From Sphingobium limneticum (GTDB lineage: Bacteria; Pseudomonadota; Alphaproteobacteria; Sphingomonadales; Sphingomonadaceae): a stretch of DNA of 64,000 nucleotides. Shown here piece by piece: positions 44,550 through 53,455 of the stretch. The position numbers and the translations under genes are program-made. The DNA is taken from contig NZ_VYPZ01000002.1 in NCBI RefSeq assembly GCF_008710155.1, forward strand, positions 186,001 through 250,000. The letters are read 5' to 3'. The notes under the pieces were generated by a model. That model was not told where the DNA came from and made no database searches. It was given only the letters and a program-made list of their open reading frames with translations. How positions within the stretch are numbered: position 1 is the first letter of the stretch; each line of letters begins with the position of its first letter.

Positions 44550-45476
44550 TTACAGCTTTCCAAGCGCCCAGAGCAGAACCGACTTCTGGGCATGGATGCG
44601 ATTTTCCGCTTCGTCCCAGATCAGCGACTGCGGGCCGTCGATCACCGCTTCTGTCACTTCCTCGCCGCGATGGGCGGGCAGGCAGTGCAGGAACTTGGCG
44701 TCGGCCTTGGCGCCTGCCATCAATTCCGGCGTCACCTGATAGGGCATCATCGCCGCCAGCTTGGCTTCGGCATGGGCCTGCCCCATGGAAATCCAGGTGT
44801 CGGTAACGACGACATCGGCGCCGCGCACCGCCTCCGCCGCATCGCGGGTGAGCATGATGGTCGATCCAGCCGCCCGCGCCGCGTCGGCGAAGGACGGATC
44901 GGGATCATAGCCTTCGGGAATGCCCATGCGCACGTCGAACTTGAGCAACCCGGCCGCCTCGACGATCGAATGGAGGACATTATTGCCATCGCCCAGCCAC
45001 GCCCACTGGCTGCCGGGCAGCGCCACACCATGTTCCACCACGGTCAGCAGGTCGGCAACGATCTGGCACGGGTGCGACAGGTCGGTCAGGCCGTTGACGA
45101 CCGGGACGCTGGCATATTCGGCCATTTCCTCGATCTTGGCATGATCGTCGGTGCGGATCATGATGGCGTCGCACATGCGGCTGAGCACGCGGGCCGTATC
45201 CGCAATGGTTTCGCCGCGACCGATCTGGCTGGTCGCCCCTTCCAGGATCAGCGACGTGCCACCCAGTTGGCGGATCGCCATGTCGAAGCTGACGCGGGTA
45301 CGCGTGCTGTTCTTTTCGAAGATCATCGCCAGTGTATGGCCGGCCAGCGGCGCGTCGGCGTCCACCCAGCCCTTGGGCTTGCCTTGCCGTGCGGTCTTCC
45401 GGTCGATGGCGTCGGCGATCATCGCAGCGATGGCGTCGCCGCCTGCATCGGTGAGATTCAGGAAATGCTTGGTCAT
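44550..45476 (-). CDS. argF: Ornithine carbamoyltransferase
   Basis: Makes citrulline from ornithine and carbamoyl phosphate in arginine synthesis. The 308-residue protein has the carbamoyl-phosphate loop STRTRVSFD, the HPCQ segment ([14 protein letters not shown]), and the ornithine-site [12 protein letters not shown] chose the ATG at 45476; the open frame upstream is translated repeat ([10 protein letters not shown]). Separated from argD by an inverted repeat but same strand. Confidence 0.96.
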   Translation of the reverse strand: MTKHFLNLTDAGGDAIAAMIADAIDRKTARQGKPKGWVDADAPLAGHTLAMIFEKNSTRTRVSFDMAIRQLGGTSLILEGATSQIGRGETIADTARVLSRMCDAIMIRTDDHAKIEEMAEYASVPVVNGLTDLSHPCQIVADLLTVVEHGVALPGSQWAWLGDGNNVLHSIVEAAGLLKFDVRMGIPEGYDPDPSFADAARAAGSTIMLTRDAAEAVRGADVVVTDTWISMGQAHAEAKLAAMMPYQVTPELMAGAKADAKFLHCLPAHRGEEVTEAVIDGPQSLIWDEAENRIHAQKSVLLWALGKL

Positions 45477-45492
45477 ATCATTACCCCCACAG

Positions 45493-45568
45493 CCGTTCGG
45501 GCTGAGCCTGTCGAAGCCCGCTTCTTCGTTTGAAGAGAACGGCCCTTCGACAAGCTCAGGGCGAACGG
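45493..45568. repeat. Inverted-repeat element between argF and argD
   Basis: Arms 45493-45518 and 45543-45568, each 26 bases, are near-perfect inverted copies with core GAGCCTGTCGAAG. It is the same family as the elements at 6937-7004 and 51818-51884, and the type very widely dispersed in sphingomonad genomes. It could act as an attenuating hairpin between argD and argF. Confidence 0.85.
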
Positions 45569-45577
45569 AGGTTGGTT

Positions 45578-46774
45578 TTAAGCCGCCTTGGCGTTCGCGA
45601 AGGTCCGCGCGCCGGCGGAAATCTTCTCGATACATTCGGCGATGTGGCTTTCCTCGATGACGAGGGGCGGCAGGATGCGCAGCACATTCTGGCCGGCCGA
45701 CACGGCCAGCAGGCCATGATGGTCGCGCAGATGGGCAACGAAGGTTCGCGCATCATAGGCGTCCTTCATCTTGACGCCCAGCATCAGACCCATGCCGCGC
45801 ACATCCTCGAACATGTCGTCATGATTGGGGATGAGCTGCTCCAGCGCCGAACGCAGACGCGCGCCCATGGCCGTCACCTTGTCCAGGAAACCGTCGGCCA
45901 GCACTTCTTCCAGCACGGTGATGCCGACCGCCATGGCGAGCGGGTTGCCGCCATAGGTCGACCCATGGGTGCCGAACACCATGCCCTTGGCCGCTTCTTC
46001 GGTGGCGAGGCAGGCGCCGAGCGGGAAGCCCGCGCCGATGCCCTTGGCCACGGCCATGACGTCCGGCGTGATGCCATATTGCTCATGGGCGAAGAAGGTG
46101 CCGGTCCGGGCATAGCCGCACTGCACTTCGTCCAGGATCAGCAGCAGGCCATGTTCGTCGCAGGCCTGGCGCAGGCCCTTGAGGAAGGCCTGGGTTGCCG
46201 GGGTCACGCCGCCTTCGCCCTGCACCGGTTCCAGCAGGAAGCCGGCGGTGTTGTCGTCGATCGCCGCCAGCGCCGCGTCGAGATCGTTGAAGGGCACGAC
46301 CTGGAAGCCGGGCAGCAGCGGTTCGAAACCATCGCGCATCTTGGGCTGGCTGGTGGCCGAAATGGTCCCCAGCGTGCGGCCGTGGAAGGCGTTGTCGAAG
46401 CTGATGATCTTGTGCCGATGCGCCTCGCCATTGGCGAAATGATAGCGGCGCGCCGTCTTGATCGCGCACTCGACCGCTTCCGCACCCGAATTGGTGAAGA
46501 AGACGGTGTCGGCAAAGCTGTTATCGACCAGCTTCTGCGCGAACTGCTCCCCCAACGGCGAGCCGTAGAGGTTCGATGTATGCATCAGGGTCGCGGCCTG
46601 ATCGGCAATCGCCTGGACCAGTTTCGGATGACCATGGCCAAGCAGATTGACCGCGATGCCGCTGGCGAAGTCGAGATAGCGCTCACCGCGCTCCCCGATC
46701 AGATAGCAGCCCTCGCCTCGCACCGGACGAACATCGCACCGGGGGTAAACGGGCATGAGCGGCGTAATCGACAT
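45578..46774 (-). CDS. argD: Acetylornithine aminotransferase
   Basis: PLP enzyme of arginine (and often lysine) synthesis. The 398-residue class III aminotransferase has [59 protein letters not shown] and the PLP lysine in [17 protein letters not shown] at 46774 fits the family length; the longer open frame runs back over the fliS terminator. First gene of the argD-argF-hslO set. Confidence 0.96.
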   Translation of the reverse strand: MSITPLMPVYPRCDVRPVRGEGCYLIGERGERYLDFASGIAVNLLGHGHPKLVQAIADQAATLMHTSNLYGSPLGEQFAQKLVDNSFADTVFFTNSGAEAVECAIKTARRYHFANGEAHRHKIISFDNAFHGRTLGTISATSQPKMRDGFEPLLPGFQVVPFNDLDAALAAIDDNTAGFLLEPVQGEGGVTPATQAFLKGLRQACDEHGLLLILDEVQCGYARTGTFFAHEQYGITPDVMAVAKGIGAGFPLGACLATEEAAKGMVFGTHGSTYGGNPLAMAVGITVLEEVLADGFLDKVTAMGARLRSALEQLIPNHDDMFEDVRGMGLMLGVKMKDAYDARTFVAHLRDHHGLLAVSAGQNVLRILPPLVIEESHIAECIEKISAGARTFANAKAA

Positions 46775-46828
46775 GGGCCTTCCCTTTCTGGGTGATGCTG
46801 CGCGTCCTGTGCGCATTAGGTAGAACGC

Positions 46829-46855
46829 AAAAAGGCGGCCCCCGCCGGGCCGCCC
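46829..46855 (-). terminator. Rho-independent terminator after fliD-fliS
   Basis: Minus strand GGCGGCCC, five-base loop, GGGCCGCC and five T, 72 bases past the fliS stop codon. It closes the flagellar cluster on the left. Confidence 0.85.
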
Positions 46856-46927
46856 TTCGCGAGCACCGCCTATACAAGCGGCATGTTGGGGGCGCAACCC
46901 CGCCCGGACGGGCGCTCGCGCCGTAGA

Positions 46928-47326
46928 TCAGCGGCCGATCTGGGTCCAGGCTTCGGCAATTTCGGCGACGATGTCGCGGGCCTGCTCGACCGGCTCGGCC
47001 GAGTGTTCCTGGGCACCGACTAGCAACAGCCGGCGGGCTTCGCGGTAGATTTGAGCCAGGCCGACCGAAATGTCACCGCCCTTGTCGAAGTCCAGGCTGG
47101 ATTCGAGCGCAAAGAGGATCGACATGGCGCGCGCCTGCTTGTCCGACACCTTCACCCGGTCGCCATTGCGTTCGGCCAGCGCCGCCGCTTCAAGCGCGAG
47201 CAGCAGCTCATCGAACAGGATCTTGACCAATGCGTGCGGCGTCGCGCCTTCGGTACGGCTGCCCGAATGGACCGCTGCGTAACGGCGTGCTGCGCTGGCG
47301 CCTGCATAACCCTGATTGTAAAACAT
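46928..47326 (-). CDS. fliS: Flagellar secretion chaperone FliS
   Basis: Binds flagellin in the cytoplasm and stops premature polymerisation. The 132-residue all-helical protein starts MFYNQGYAGASAARRYAAV, with GATPHALVKILFDELLLALEAA and a central LFALESSLDFDKGGDIS, as in the family. It follows fliD by 18 bases. No flagellin gene is in the window. Confidence 0.93.
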   Translation of the reverse strand: MFYNQGYAGASAARRYAAVHSGSRTEGATPHALVKILFDELLLALEAAALAERNGDRVKVSDKQARAMSILFALESSLDFDKGGDISVGLAQIYREARRLLLVGAQEHSAEPVEQARDIVAEIAEAWTQIGR

Positions 47327-47344
47327 CGTCTGTTGCGTCCCCGA

Positions 47345-48739
47345 TTAATTGCTGCCGCTATTGTTCCAAACCTCGATCTGCTGTTCGAGGTAGCTTTGTG
47401 TCGCTTTGAGCGCGGACAGCCGCGTCTCCATCGCTGCGTAGACCTTGGTCAGATGGTCCTCATAATTGGCCATCTTTTCGTCCAGGTCTTCGAGCTGCTT
47501 GGTAAATTCCTTGGCCAGCGTGTCATATTGCTTCTGCGCCGTCTTGAGAGGACCATCTTCCTTCTCGATATTGTCGCGAACCGTCGACATCAGCTTGGAC
47601 AGGCCCGGATTGCCGTCAGTCGCAACCTTGGGATTGACCATGTTGGTGATGGCTTCCGGATCGGCCTCCATCACGGCCGCCAGGCGGACCGTGTCCAGCT
47701 TGAGCGTACCGTCGCGATTGGTCGACACGCCGATGTCGGCCAGCGTCTTGTAGGTGCCGGTCGACGCCAATTGGGTCGAGGTAATGGCGGACAGCTGCCG
47801 CTTCATGTCGCGCACACCCGACACACCGTTCAGGACACCCGCGCTGGACGAATCCGCGCCGGTCGCCGTCGCCGTGTTCAGCGCGCCCATCAGCGTATTA
47901 TATGCGCTGACAAATTCCTTCAGCAGGTCCGACAGGCCGGCCGTAGGCTGGCTCATCGACAGGGTCACGTTCGTACCCGGCGATGCCTTGTTCAGGTCGA
48001 TCCGCAGATAGGGGATCGCATCGTCGACCGTGTTGCTGGCATATTCATAGGCAACCCCGTCGAGCGTGATCTTGGCATTTTGGGCGTTCGACGTGCTGGT
48101 GAAGCTCATGCCGCCCAGTATGCTGCCGCTATCGTCGGCATTGGCGCTGATCGTGAAATCATTGGCCGCACCGGTTTCGCCCTTGAATACCAGGCGGGTG
48201 CCCTGGGTGTCGGTGACGACGCGGGCGGTGACGCCGGTATTGGCGGCGTTGATGGCCGATGCCAGACCGGCGAACGTATTGTTCGTGGAATCCAGCGTGA
48301 TGGTGGTGGCTTCGCCCGCCGCATTGGTCAGGGTGAAGCTGCCGGTGCCGATCACCGTGCTGCCGGTTGCGCCACTGGTCGCGGCGGAGGAGTAAACGCG
48401 CGCGCTGGCAAGCTGTTCGACGGTCAGCTGAGCGGGCAGGCCGCTGGGGCTGCCACCGCTGAGCAGCGTGACCGACGCGATGCTGGCGTCGTTGGACGAT
48501 GCCGCGCCGGTATAGGCGGCGCCGGACAGGACTTCGGTCAGGGCGTTGGCAAAGGTGTTGAGCGAGCTGGTCGCGGAAGCGAGGGCGGAAATGCGCGAGC
48601 TGTTGAGCGACTGACGACCGGTGATCGCAGCCTGCTTGGGCTCGCGGGTCGCGCTCACCAGGCTGGAAACCAGCGCCGAGGTGTCGATCCCCGATCCGGC
48701 ATTGAGTGCCGTCAAAATGCTGCTGCCTACCGCGGTCAT
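47345..48739 (-). CDS. fliD: Flagellar filament cap protein FliD (HAP2)
   Basis: Pentameric cap that guides flagellin into the filament. The 464-residue protein begins TAVGSSILTALNAGSGIDTSALV, the N-terminal coil, has a variable, Ser/Thr/Ala-rich middle, and a C-terminal coil (MSTVRDNIEKEDGPLKTA ... VYAAMETRLSALKATQSYLEQQ). AAAGGAAAACGGC precedes the ATG. A sigma28-like promoter sits at 48762-48788, giving a short leader. Confidence 0.93.
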   Translation of the reverse strand: MTAVGSSILTALNAGSGIDTSALVSSLVSATREPKQAAITGRQSLNSSRISALASATSSLNTFANALTEVLSGAAYTGAASSNDASIASVTLLSGGSPSGLPAQLTVEQLASARVYSSAATSGATGSTVIGTGSFTLTNAAGEATTITLDSTNNTFAGLASAINAANTGVTARVVTDTQGTRLVFKGETGAANDFTISANADDSGSILGGMSFTSTSNAQNAKITLDGVAYEYASNTVDDAIPYLRIDLNKASPGTNVTLSMSQPTAGLSDLLKEFVSAYNTLMGALNTATATGADSSSAGVLNGVSGVRDMKRQLSAITSTQLASTGTYKTLADIGVSTNRDGTLKLDTVRLAAVMEADPEAITNMVNPKVATDGNPGLSKLMSTVRDNIEKEDGPLKTAQKQYDTLAKEFTKQLEDLDEKMANYEDHLTKVYAAMETRLSALKATQSYLEQQIEVWNNSGSN

Positions 48740-48761
48740 GCCGTTTTCCTTTCAAGGGGAT

Positions 48762-48788
48762 AGAACGGCGGTAGCGCCAAGACCTTTA
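48762..48788 (-). promoter_or_regulatory. Sigma28 (FliA)-like promoter of fliD-fliS
   Basis: On the minus strand TAAA (48785-48788), a 15-base spacer and GCCGTTCT (48762-48769), against the consensus TAAA-N15-GCCGATAA. The -35, spacer and first four bases of the -10 match exactly. It begins 23 bases before the fliD start codon, leaving a short leader with a good ribosome site. Late class expression fits a cap gene. Confidence 0.55.
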
Positions 48789-48838
48789 GGAAAGATTTTC
48801 GGGATGGCATATTGCCGGGCGACAACGCCAAAACGCGG

Positions 48839-48872
48839 AAAGGCACGATCCGCACCGGCGGATCATGCCTTT
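48839..48872 (-). terminator. Terminator-like hairpin after the unrecognised flagellar gene
   Basis: AAAGGC, two unpaired bases, GATCCGC, a four-base loop, GCGGATC, two bases, GCCTTT. It lies 25 bases past the stop codon of the gene at 48898-49359, separating it from fliD. T run only three. Confidence 0.6.
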
Positions 48873-48897
48873 CCCGAACACCTGATGGCGATGGATA

Positions 48898-49359
48898 TCA
48901 GATGGCCGAGGTCGCCACCTGCTCTACCGTGCCGCGCGAAACATGGGCATGGGCGGCATGGGAGTAGGATGCCCGCTCCACGATGCGCTTGGCCAGCACC
49001 GCAGCATGTTCGACCGCCTCCTTGCTGGCGGGCGGTAGCGGGACCAGCACCATCGGGCGCGGGATCATCGCCTGGATCGCGCCGGCCGCATCGTCCACGC
49101 TGCCGGACCCCGACTGAAGATCGGCCAGGATATCGGCGATGCGGGCGTGAACCTCCACATATTCGGCGACGCTGGCCAGATCATCGTCCACGACGACCTG
49201 ATCCTTCTGCGCTGCCGCAGCCTGTTGCGCCGTATCGCGAACGGAAGCCTGGGCGGAACGACTGGCTGCCACAGACTGGACCGTCTGGACAGGCGAAGGC
49301 GCACGCGAAACCGCCCGGTCCACTGGCGGCAGTTCGGTCCTAGTTACATAGTCGTTCAT
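48898..49359 (-). CDS. Unrecognised protein in the flagellar cluster
   Basis: 153 residues, no signal or membrane segment. N-terminal third (TELPPVDRAVSRAPSPVQTV) is disordered-looking and Ser/Ala/Gln-rich; the remainder is helical, with VVDDDLASVAEYVEVHARIADIL and SKEAVEHAAVLAKRIVERASYS. I cannot place it in a family. It lies between flhB and fliD, is followed by its own hairpin and preceded by a sigma28-like promoter sequence, so a late flagellar role (chaperone or filament accessory) is a reasonable guess, not a finding. TGGTGGTGCGTC precedes the ATG at 49359. Confidence 0.7.
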   Translation of the reverse strand: MNDYVTRTELPPVDRAVSRAPSPVQTVQSVAASRSAQASVRDTAQQAAAAQKDQVVVDDDLASVAEYVEVHARIADILADLQSGSGSVDDAAGAIQAMIPRPMVLVPLPPASKEAVEHAAVLAKRIVERASYSHAAHAHVSRGTVEQVATSAI

Positions 49360-49392
49360 GACGCACCACCAGAATGCATCCCCACAACAGCT

Positions 49393-49419
49393 ATTACGAC
49401 CAGCCACAGTTAAACTTTA
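49393..49419 (-). promoter_or_regulatory. Sigma28-like promoter of the unrecognised flagellar gene
   Basis: Minus strand TAAA (49416-49419), 15-base spacer, GTCGTAAT (49393-49400); three of the first four -10 bases agree with GCCGATAA. It lies 34 bases before the start codon at 49359. The surrounding gap 49360-49606 otherwise shows only a GATGGCGCAA word at 49423 that recurs upstream of fliO (53094). Confidence 0.4.
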
Positions 49420-49606
49420 ATGGATGGCGCAATTTTTTTTCGATGTGACTTGAGACAGCGAAAGAGACAGCTGCGCGCCCGGATTCAACATGCCTTCGCC
49501 ATTGGACGGGGCCGATGGAAAGCAACGCCCTTCTTCGATCCGAACATGGCAAACCCCTGTCCAACTCGGTGTCGCACTTTCGCGCGGATTGCCCGGACGA
49601 TCGCCC

Positions 49607-50743
49607 TTATTGCTTCTGCCCGTTCGCGTCGAAGCGCATATCTTCGGGGACGGTGATGAAGGGGCGGTCCATTTCCGTCGCCATCTTGTTTTCCACGCGA
49701 AAGACGAAGGCCAGCACGGTCGCCACCGCCATGAAGAGCCCTTCATTGACGATCTCTCCGGCGCGCGAGGTGAAATAGACGGCACGGGCCAGGTCGGGAT
49801 ATTGCAGGACAGGCACGCTATTCTGGTCCGCCAGTTCGCGGATCGACGCGGCGATGGCGTCGCAACCGCGCGCGACCACCACCGGGGCGGCGTCCACACC
49901 TGGTCGATAGCGTAGCGCTACGGCGAAATGCGTGGGATTGGTGATGATGACGCTGGCTTCGGCCACGGCCTGGCGGGTGGAACCGCTCAATACTTCGAAC
50001 TGGCGGCGACGGATCTGGCCTTTCAGTTCGGGCGAGCCTTCGCTCTCCTTATGCTCGTCCTTCACTTCCTGCTTGCTCATGCCCAGTCGCTTGGCCCGCT
50101 GCATGATCTGCGCCGGCACGTCGATGCCGGCGATCAGGAACAGCCCCCCCGCCATGACGAGACAGGTCAGGATGAAGATGTTGCCAAGGTCCGCCATGGC
50201 CGGCGCGACGCCCATCTTGCCGAGCGCGGTGATTTCCGTCAGTCGATCCCAGATCAGCCAGACACCGATGCTGCCGAGCAGGCCGACCTTGGCGATCGAC
50301 TTGAGCAGTTCGATCAGGCCCTGCGTCCCGAAAATCTTCTTGATGCCGCTGGCCGGGTTCATCCGCGACGCCTTGGGCGCGAAGGCGCCGGGGCGGAAGC
50401 CGAGCGATCCGAGCAGGGCCGGCGCGGCGATCGCGGCGATGAAAGTGGCCAGCATCACGCCTGCGGCCGGGAGGGCGATGGCGCCGAGCAGCGCCGCACC
50501 GCGCGCGGCGGGCGAGAAATCGACGATATCCTCCCTGCGGAAGCGCAGCGCATCGGCCAGCATGTCCGACAGCGCATCGATCAGCGAAGGGCCGGTGATC
50601 GCCAGCCAGGCGATGCCGGCCATCACGACCAGCGCCGTGCCCAGTTCGCGCGACTGGAGGATGTCACCCTTCTTGGCGGCGTCACTCAGTTTTTTCTGGG
50701 TCGGTTTTTCGGTCTTTTCGCCGCCGCCGGGACTGTCCGCCAT
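49607..50743 (-). CDS. flhB: Flagellar export switch protein FlhB
   Basis: Export-gate subunit that changes substrate class from hook to filament. The 378-residue protein has four membrane helices and a cytoplasmic domain with the self-cleaving NPTH at residues 269-272 (IITNPTHFAVALRY). A Lys-rich N terminus (GGGEKTEKPTQKKLSDAAKKG) is typical. It lies four bases after fliR. Confidence 0.95.
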   Translation of the reverse strand: MADSPGGGEKTEKPTQKKLSDAAKKGDILQSRELGTALVVMAGIAWLAITGPSLIDALSDMLADALRFRREDIVDFSPAARGAALLGAIALPAAGVMLATFIAAIAAPALLGSLGFRPGAFAPKASRMNPASGIKKIFGTQGLIELLKSIAKVGLLGSIGVWLIWDRLTEITALGKMGVAPAMADLGNIFILTCLVMAGGLFLIAGIDVPAQIMQRAKRLGMSKQEVKDEHKESEGSPELKGQIRRRQFEVLSGSTRQAVAEASVIITNPTHFAVALRYRPGVDAAPVVVARGCDAIAASIRELADQNSVPVLQYPDLARAVYFTSRAGEIVNEGLFMAVATVLAFVFRVENKMATEMDRPFITVPEDMRFDANGQKQ

Positions 50744-50747
50744 GGCC

Positions 50748-51530
50748 CTAGCGTCCTTCCGCGATCGACTGGGCCTCTTCCAGGCCAGCCTTGAGCGATA
50801 CGGTGATGCCTTCCGCCATGATCGGCGCGGCGATGGCCAGCAGGATGATGCCGGCCATCATCGCCACCGGCATGCCGACCGCGAACAGGTTGAGCGAGGG
50901 CGCGGCGCGCGCCAGCATGCCCATGATGATCTGAACCAGCACCAACGCGAAGCCGACGGGCAGCGCCACCGTGACGCCCGCGCCCAGCAGCGATCCGCCG
51001 AACGTCACGAGCCGCCAGACCGTGTCGTTGGACAATAGCCCGGCGCCGGGCGGAAGCGCCTGATAGCTTTGCACCACGAAGCTGGCGAGCAGCAGATGGC
51101 CGTCCATGCCGAGTAACAGGAAGGTGGCAAGGACCGAGAGAAAGGTGCCCAGCACCTGGGTCGACTGACCCGAAGACGGATCGATCATCGCCGCGAAGTT
51201 GAGGCCCATGGCATTGCCGATGGTTTCGCCCGCGACGAAGGCGGCGGCATAGCCGATCTGGACGGCGAAGCCGAGCGCGAGGCCCGCCAGCACTTCGCCC
51301 GCGACCATCATCACGCCTTCGAAACTGGCGACGCCATCGTGCGGCAGCGTGATGGTAACACTGTTGAGTGCGGCCAGGCCAAGGGCGAGGCTGAGGATCA
51401 GGCGCAGTTGCAGCGGGACCGCGGGCGCGCCAAAGACCGGTGCGGCGATGAAGGCCGCACCCGGACGGATCATGGCGATGAGCCAGATCCACAGCTGCGT
51501 TTCCACGCCCGTGAAGCCGGGCGCGATCAT
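50748..51530 (-). CDS. fliR: Flagellar export gate protein FliR
   Basis: Integral-membrane part of the export gate with FliP and FliQ. The 260-residue, largely hydrophobic protein has the family stretches FIAAPVFGAPAVPLQLRLILSLAL, GFAVQIGYAAAFVAGETIGNAMGL and GVTVALPVGFALVLVQI. The ATG at 51530 overlaps the fliQ stop codon by four bases, so the longer upstream frame is not used. Confidence 0.95.
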   Translation of the reverse strand: MIAPGFTGVETQLWIWLIAMIRPGAAFIAAPVFGAPAVPLQLRLILSLALGLAALNSVTITLPHDGVASFEGVMMVAGEVLAGLALGFAVQIGYAAAFVAGETIGNAMGLNFAAMIDPSSGQSTQVLGTFLSVLATFLLLGMDGHLLLASFVVQSYQALPPGAGLLSNDTVWRLVTFGGSLLGAGVTVALPVGFALVLVQIIMGMLARAAPSLNLFAVGMPVAMMAGIILLAIAAPIMAEGITVSLKAGLEEAQSIAEGR

Positions 51531-51799
51531 TGCAGCAGGTCCGGGATACGCTCGAAAATTTCGCGGGTGAAGTCGGCGATCAACACCATGATCGACCCGC
51601 CGAACAGCGCCAGCATGCCGCCCACGACGATGATCTTGGGAATGAAGCTGAGCGTCTGTTCGTTGATCGACGTCGCGGCCTGCACCATGCCGATGATGAC
51701 GCCCGCGATCAGCGCTGGGATCAGCACGGGCGCGGCGGCAAGCGCCGTGATCCACAGCGCCTGTTGGGCCAATCCCATGAAGAAATCGGCGTTTTCCAT
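51527..51799 (-). CDS. fliQ: Flagellar export gate protein FliQ
   Basis: 90-residue, two-helix gate subunit: ALWITALAAAPVLIPALIAGVIIGMVQAATSINEQTLSFIPKI is the diagnostic region, followed by a second helix ending FERIPDLLQ. It overlaps fliR by four bases; the 105-base gap to fliP holds an inverted repeat. Confidence 0.95.
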   Translation of the reverse strand: MENADFFMGLAQQALWITALAAAPVLIPALIAGVIIGMVQAATSINEQTLSFIPKIIVVGGMLALFGGSIMVLIADFTREIFERIPDLLQ

Positions 51800-51817
51800 A
51801 TTATCGGTTACTTTTCT

Positions 51818-51884
51818 CCGTTCGGTTCGAGCTTGTCGAGAACGAAGCCTGGTGGATGGTTCTCGACATGCTCGAACTGAACGG
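51818..51884. repeat. Inverted-repeat element between fliP and fliQ
   Basis: Arms 51818-51843 and 51859-51884 (26 bases each) are inverted copies, core TTCGAGCTTGTCGAGAAC. Same family as 6937-7004, nearly base for base in the arm ends, and 45493-45568. It interrupts an otherwise tightly packed export-gate operon. Confidence 0.85.
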
Positions 51885-51904
51885 ATGTGGGCAGAGAGGT
51901 TGAA

Positions 51905-52681
51905 TCATGTCGCGAACGACCCCGCGAGCGACCCCATGGTCAGCGCCCAGCCATCGACAAGCACGAACAGCAACAGCTTGAACGGCATGGATATGATCGT
52001 GGGCGACAGCATCATCATGCCGAGCGCCATCAGCGTCGACGCGACGACGAGGTCGATGATGAGGAAGGGGAGGAAGATCATGAAGCCGATCTGGAACGCC
52101 GTCTTCAATTCGCTGGTGACGAAGGCGGGCAGCAGGATCGTGAAGGGAATGTCGTCCGGCGTGTTGAAGGCCGGCGCCTTGGCGAGATTCTGGAACAGCT
52201 TGAGGTCGCTTTCGCGCGTCTGCTTGGCCATGAAGCCGTGCAATACCTTGCCCGACCGGCCGACCGCTTCCTCGATGCTGATCTGTCCCTTGCCATAAGG
52301 ATCGAACGCCTGCGCGTTGATCGCGTCGATCGCAGGGCGCATCACGAACAGGGACAGGAACAGGGTAAGGCCGACCAGCACCTGATTGGGCGGCGTCTGT
52401 TGCAGGCCCAGCGCCTGACGCAGGAGCGAGAGGACGATGATGATGCGGGTGAAGCTGGTCATCATGAGTACGAGCGACGGCAGGACCGTCAGCAGGCTCA
52501 TCAGGACCAGGATCTGGAGGCTGAGCGAGAGCGAGCGGCCGTCGCCCGAAATCTGGCCCATGGCGCGGCTTAGCGCGCCACCATTGTCCGCTGGCGGCGC
52601 TGCGGCAGGCGCGGCCTGTGCGAAGGCCGGCACGGTGAAGACGAGGGCAGCCAAAAATAGGATCGCGAAGACCGCGAGCAT
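51905..52681 (-). CDS. fliP: Flagellar export gate protein FliP
   Basis: Pentameric core of the export gate. The 258-residue protein has a cleavable signal peptide ([21 protein letters not shown]), then [38 protein letters not shown] and the C-terminal helices [23 protein letters not shown]. The open frame continues upstream, but there it reads a dispersed repeat ([10 protein letters not shown]), so I set the start at the ATG at 52681. Confidence 0.94.
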   Translation of the reverse strand: MLAVFAILFLAALVFTVPAFAQAAPAAAPPADNGGALSRAMGQISGDGRSLSLSLQILVLMSLLTVLPSLVLMMTSFTRIIIVLSLLRQALGLQQTPPNQVLVGLTLFLSLFVMRPAIDAINAQAFDPYGKGQISIEEAVGRSGKVLHGFMAKQTRESDLKLFQNLAKAPAFNTPDDIPFTILLPAFVTSELKTAFQIGFMIFLPFLIIDLVVASTLMALGMMMLSPTIISMPFKLLLFVLVDGWALTMGSLAGSFAT

Positions 52682-52717
52682 CCCATAGGCCTTGCGCGGG
52701 CGCCCAGTCCGCAAGTG

Positions 52718-52743
52718 GATTCCCGCCTTCGCGGGAATGACGA
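52718..52743. repeat. Half-element of a dispersed repeat between fliO and fliP
   Basis: GGATTCCCGCCTTCGCGGGA with the following ATGAC is the common proteobacterial repeat whose translation reads VIPAKAGI. Only one copy is present here, between the fliO stop codon and the fliP start. Confidence 0.7.
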
Positions 52744-52754
52744 TGCTATTGGAG

Positions 52755-53018
52755 TCAGCGCAGACGGGCATGATCGCCTTCCGCGATCTTTTCGATCCGG
52801 CTGCGGGTGACGGACAGCAGGATTTTCTTGCCCTCGAACTCGACCACAGCGAGCTTGCCGAAGGCGCCCATGGGCAGCGCTTCGAGCAGCTTCAACGAGC
52901 GGTCGCCCTGCCCCGTGATCATGCCGGGCTGATATTTGCGCCACAGCCATAGCGCGGCAAAGGCCATGCCGCCCACCAGCGGCAGCAGGATCAGCAGTTT
53001 GACGAAATACCAGAACAT
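52755..53018 (-). CDS. fliO: Flagellar assembly protein FliO
   Basis: 87-residue single-span protein that helps FliP assemble. N-terminal helix [24 protein letters not shown], then a small cytoplasmic domain [29 protein letters not shown], as in the family. Preceded by a 101-base gap after fliN containing GATGGCGCAA (53094-53103). Confidence 0.88.
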   Translation of the reverse strand: MFWYFVKLLILLPLVGGMAFAALWLWRKYQPGMITGQGDRSLKLLEALPMGAFGKLAVVEFEGKKILLSVTRSRIEKIAEGDHARLR

Positions 53019-53119
53019 GAAATGGCCTGCCCGCAGCTATGGTTAACCACACCTGCGATCCGCAGTTTCGCGGCGGAAGGCAAGCTTAAATTCGATGGCG
53101 CAAAATCAGATGATCCGCA

Positions 53120-53455
53120 TCAGCCGCGCCGTTCGATACCGGCGAGGCGGTTTTCGGTCGCGGCGATATCCACGATGCGAATGCCATAGCGGCCGTTCAC
53201 CGTGACGACTTCGCCCTTGGCGATCAGCGCGCCATTGACCATGATGTCGAGCAGATCGTCGGCCTGGCGGTCCAGTTCGACGATACTACCTTCGGCCAGA
53301 TCCATGACTTCGGCGAGGCGCAGCGAGGTGGAGCCGACCTCCACCGACATGCGGACCGGGATATCGGCCAGCAGCTTGAACTGGCGATTGTTGGTCATGC
53401 GGCTCAGCGGATCTTCGCCACGCTCCATGCGGGGGGCTTCGCTCATGTCGCTCAT
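53120..53455 (-). CDS. fliN: Flagellar motor switch protein FliN
   Basis: C-ring component, surface-presentation-of-antigens fold. The 111-residue protein has LLADIPVRMSVEVGSTSLRLAEVMDL and GSIVELDRQADDLLDIMVNGALIAKGEVV, then RYGIRIVDI. Its start overlaps the fliM stop by four bases. Confidence 0.95.
   Translation of the reverse strand: MSDMSEAPRMERGEDPLSRMTNNRQFKLLADIPVRMSVEVGSTSLRLAEVMDLAEGSIVELDRQADDLLDIMVNGALIAKGEVVTVNGRYGIRIVDIAATENRLAGIERRG

Noticed and set aside
52682..52771. Upstream extension of fliP
   Set aside because: It reads through a dispersed repeat (VIPAKAGIH), and would put the signal peptide in the interior.
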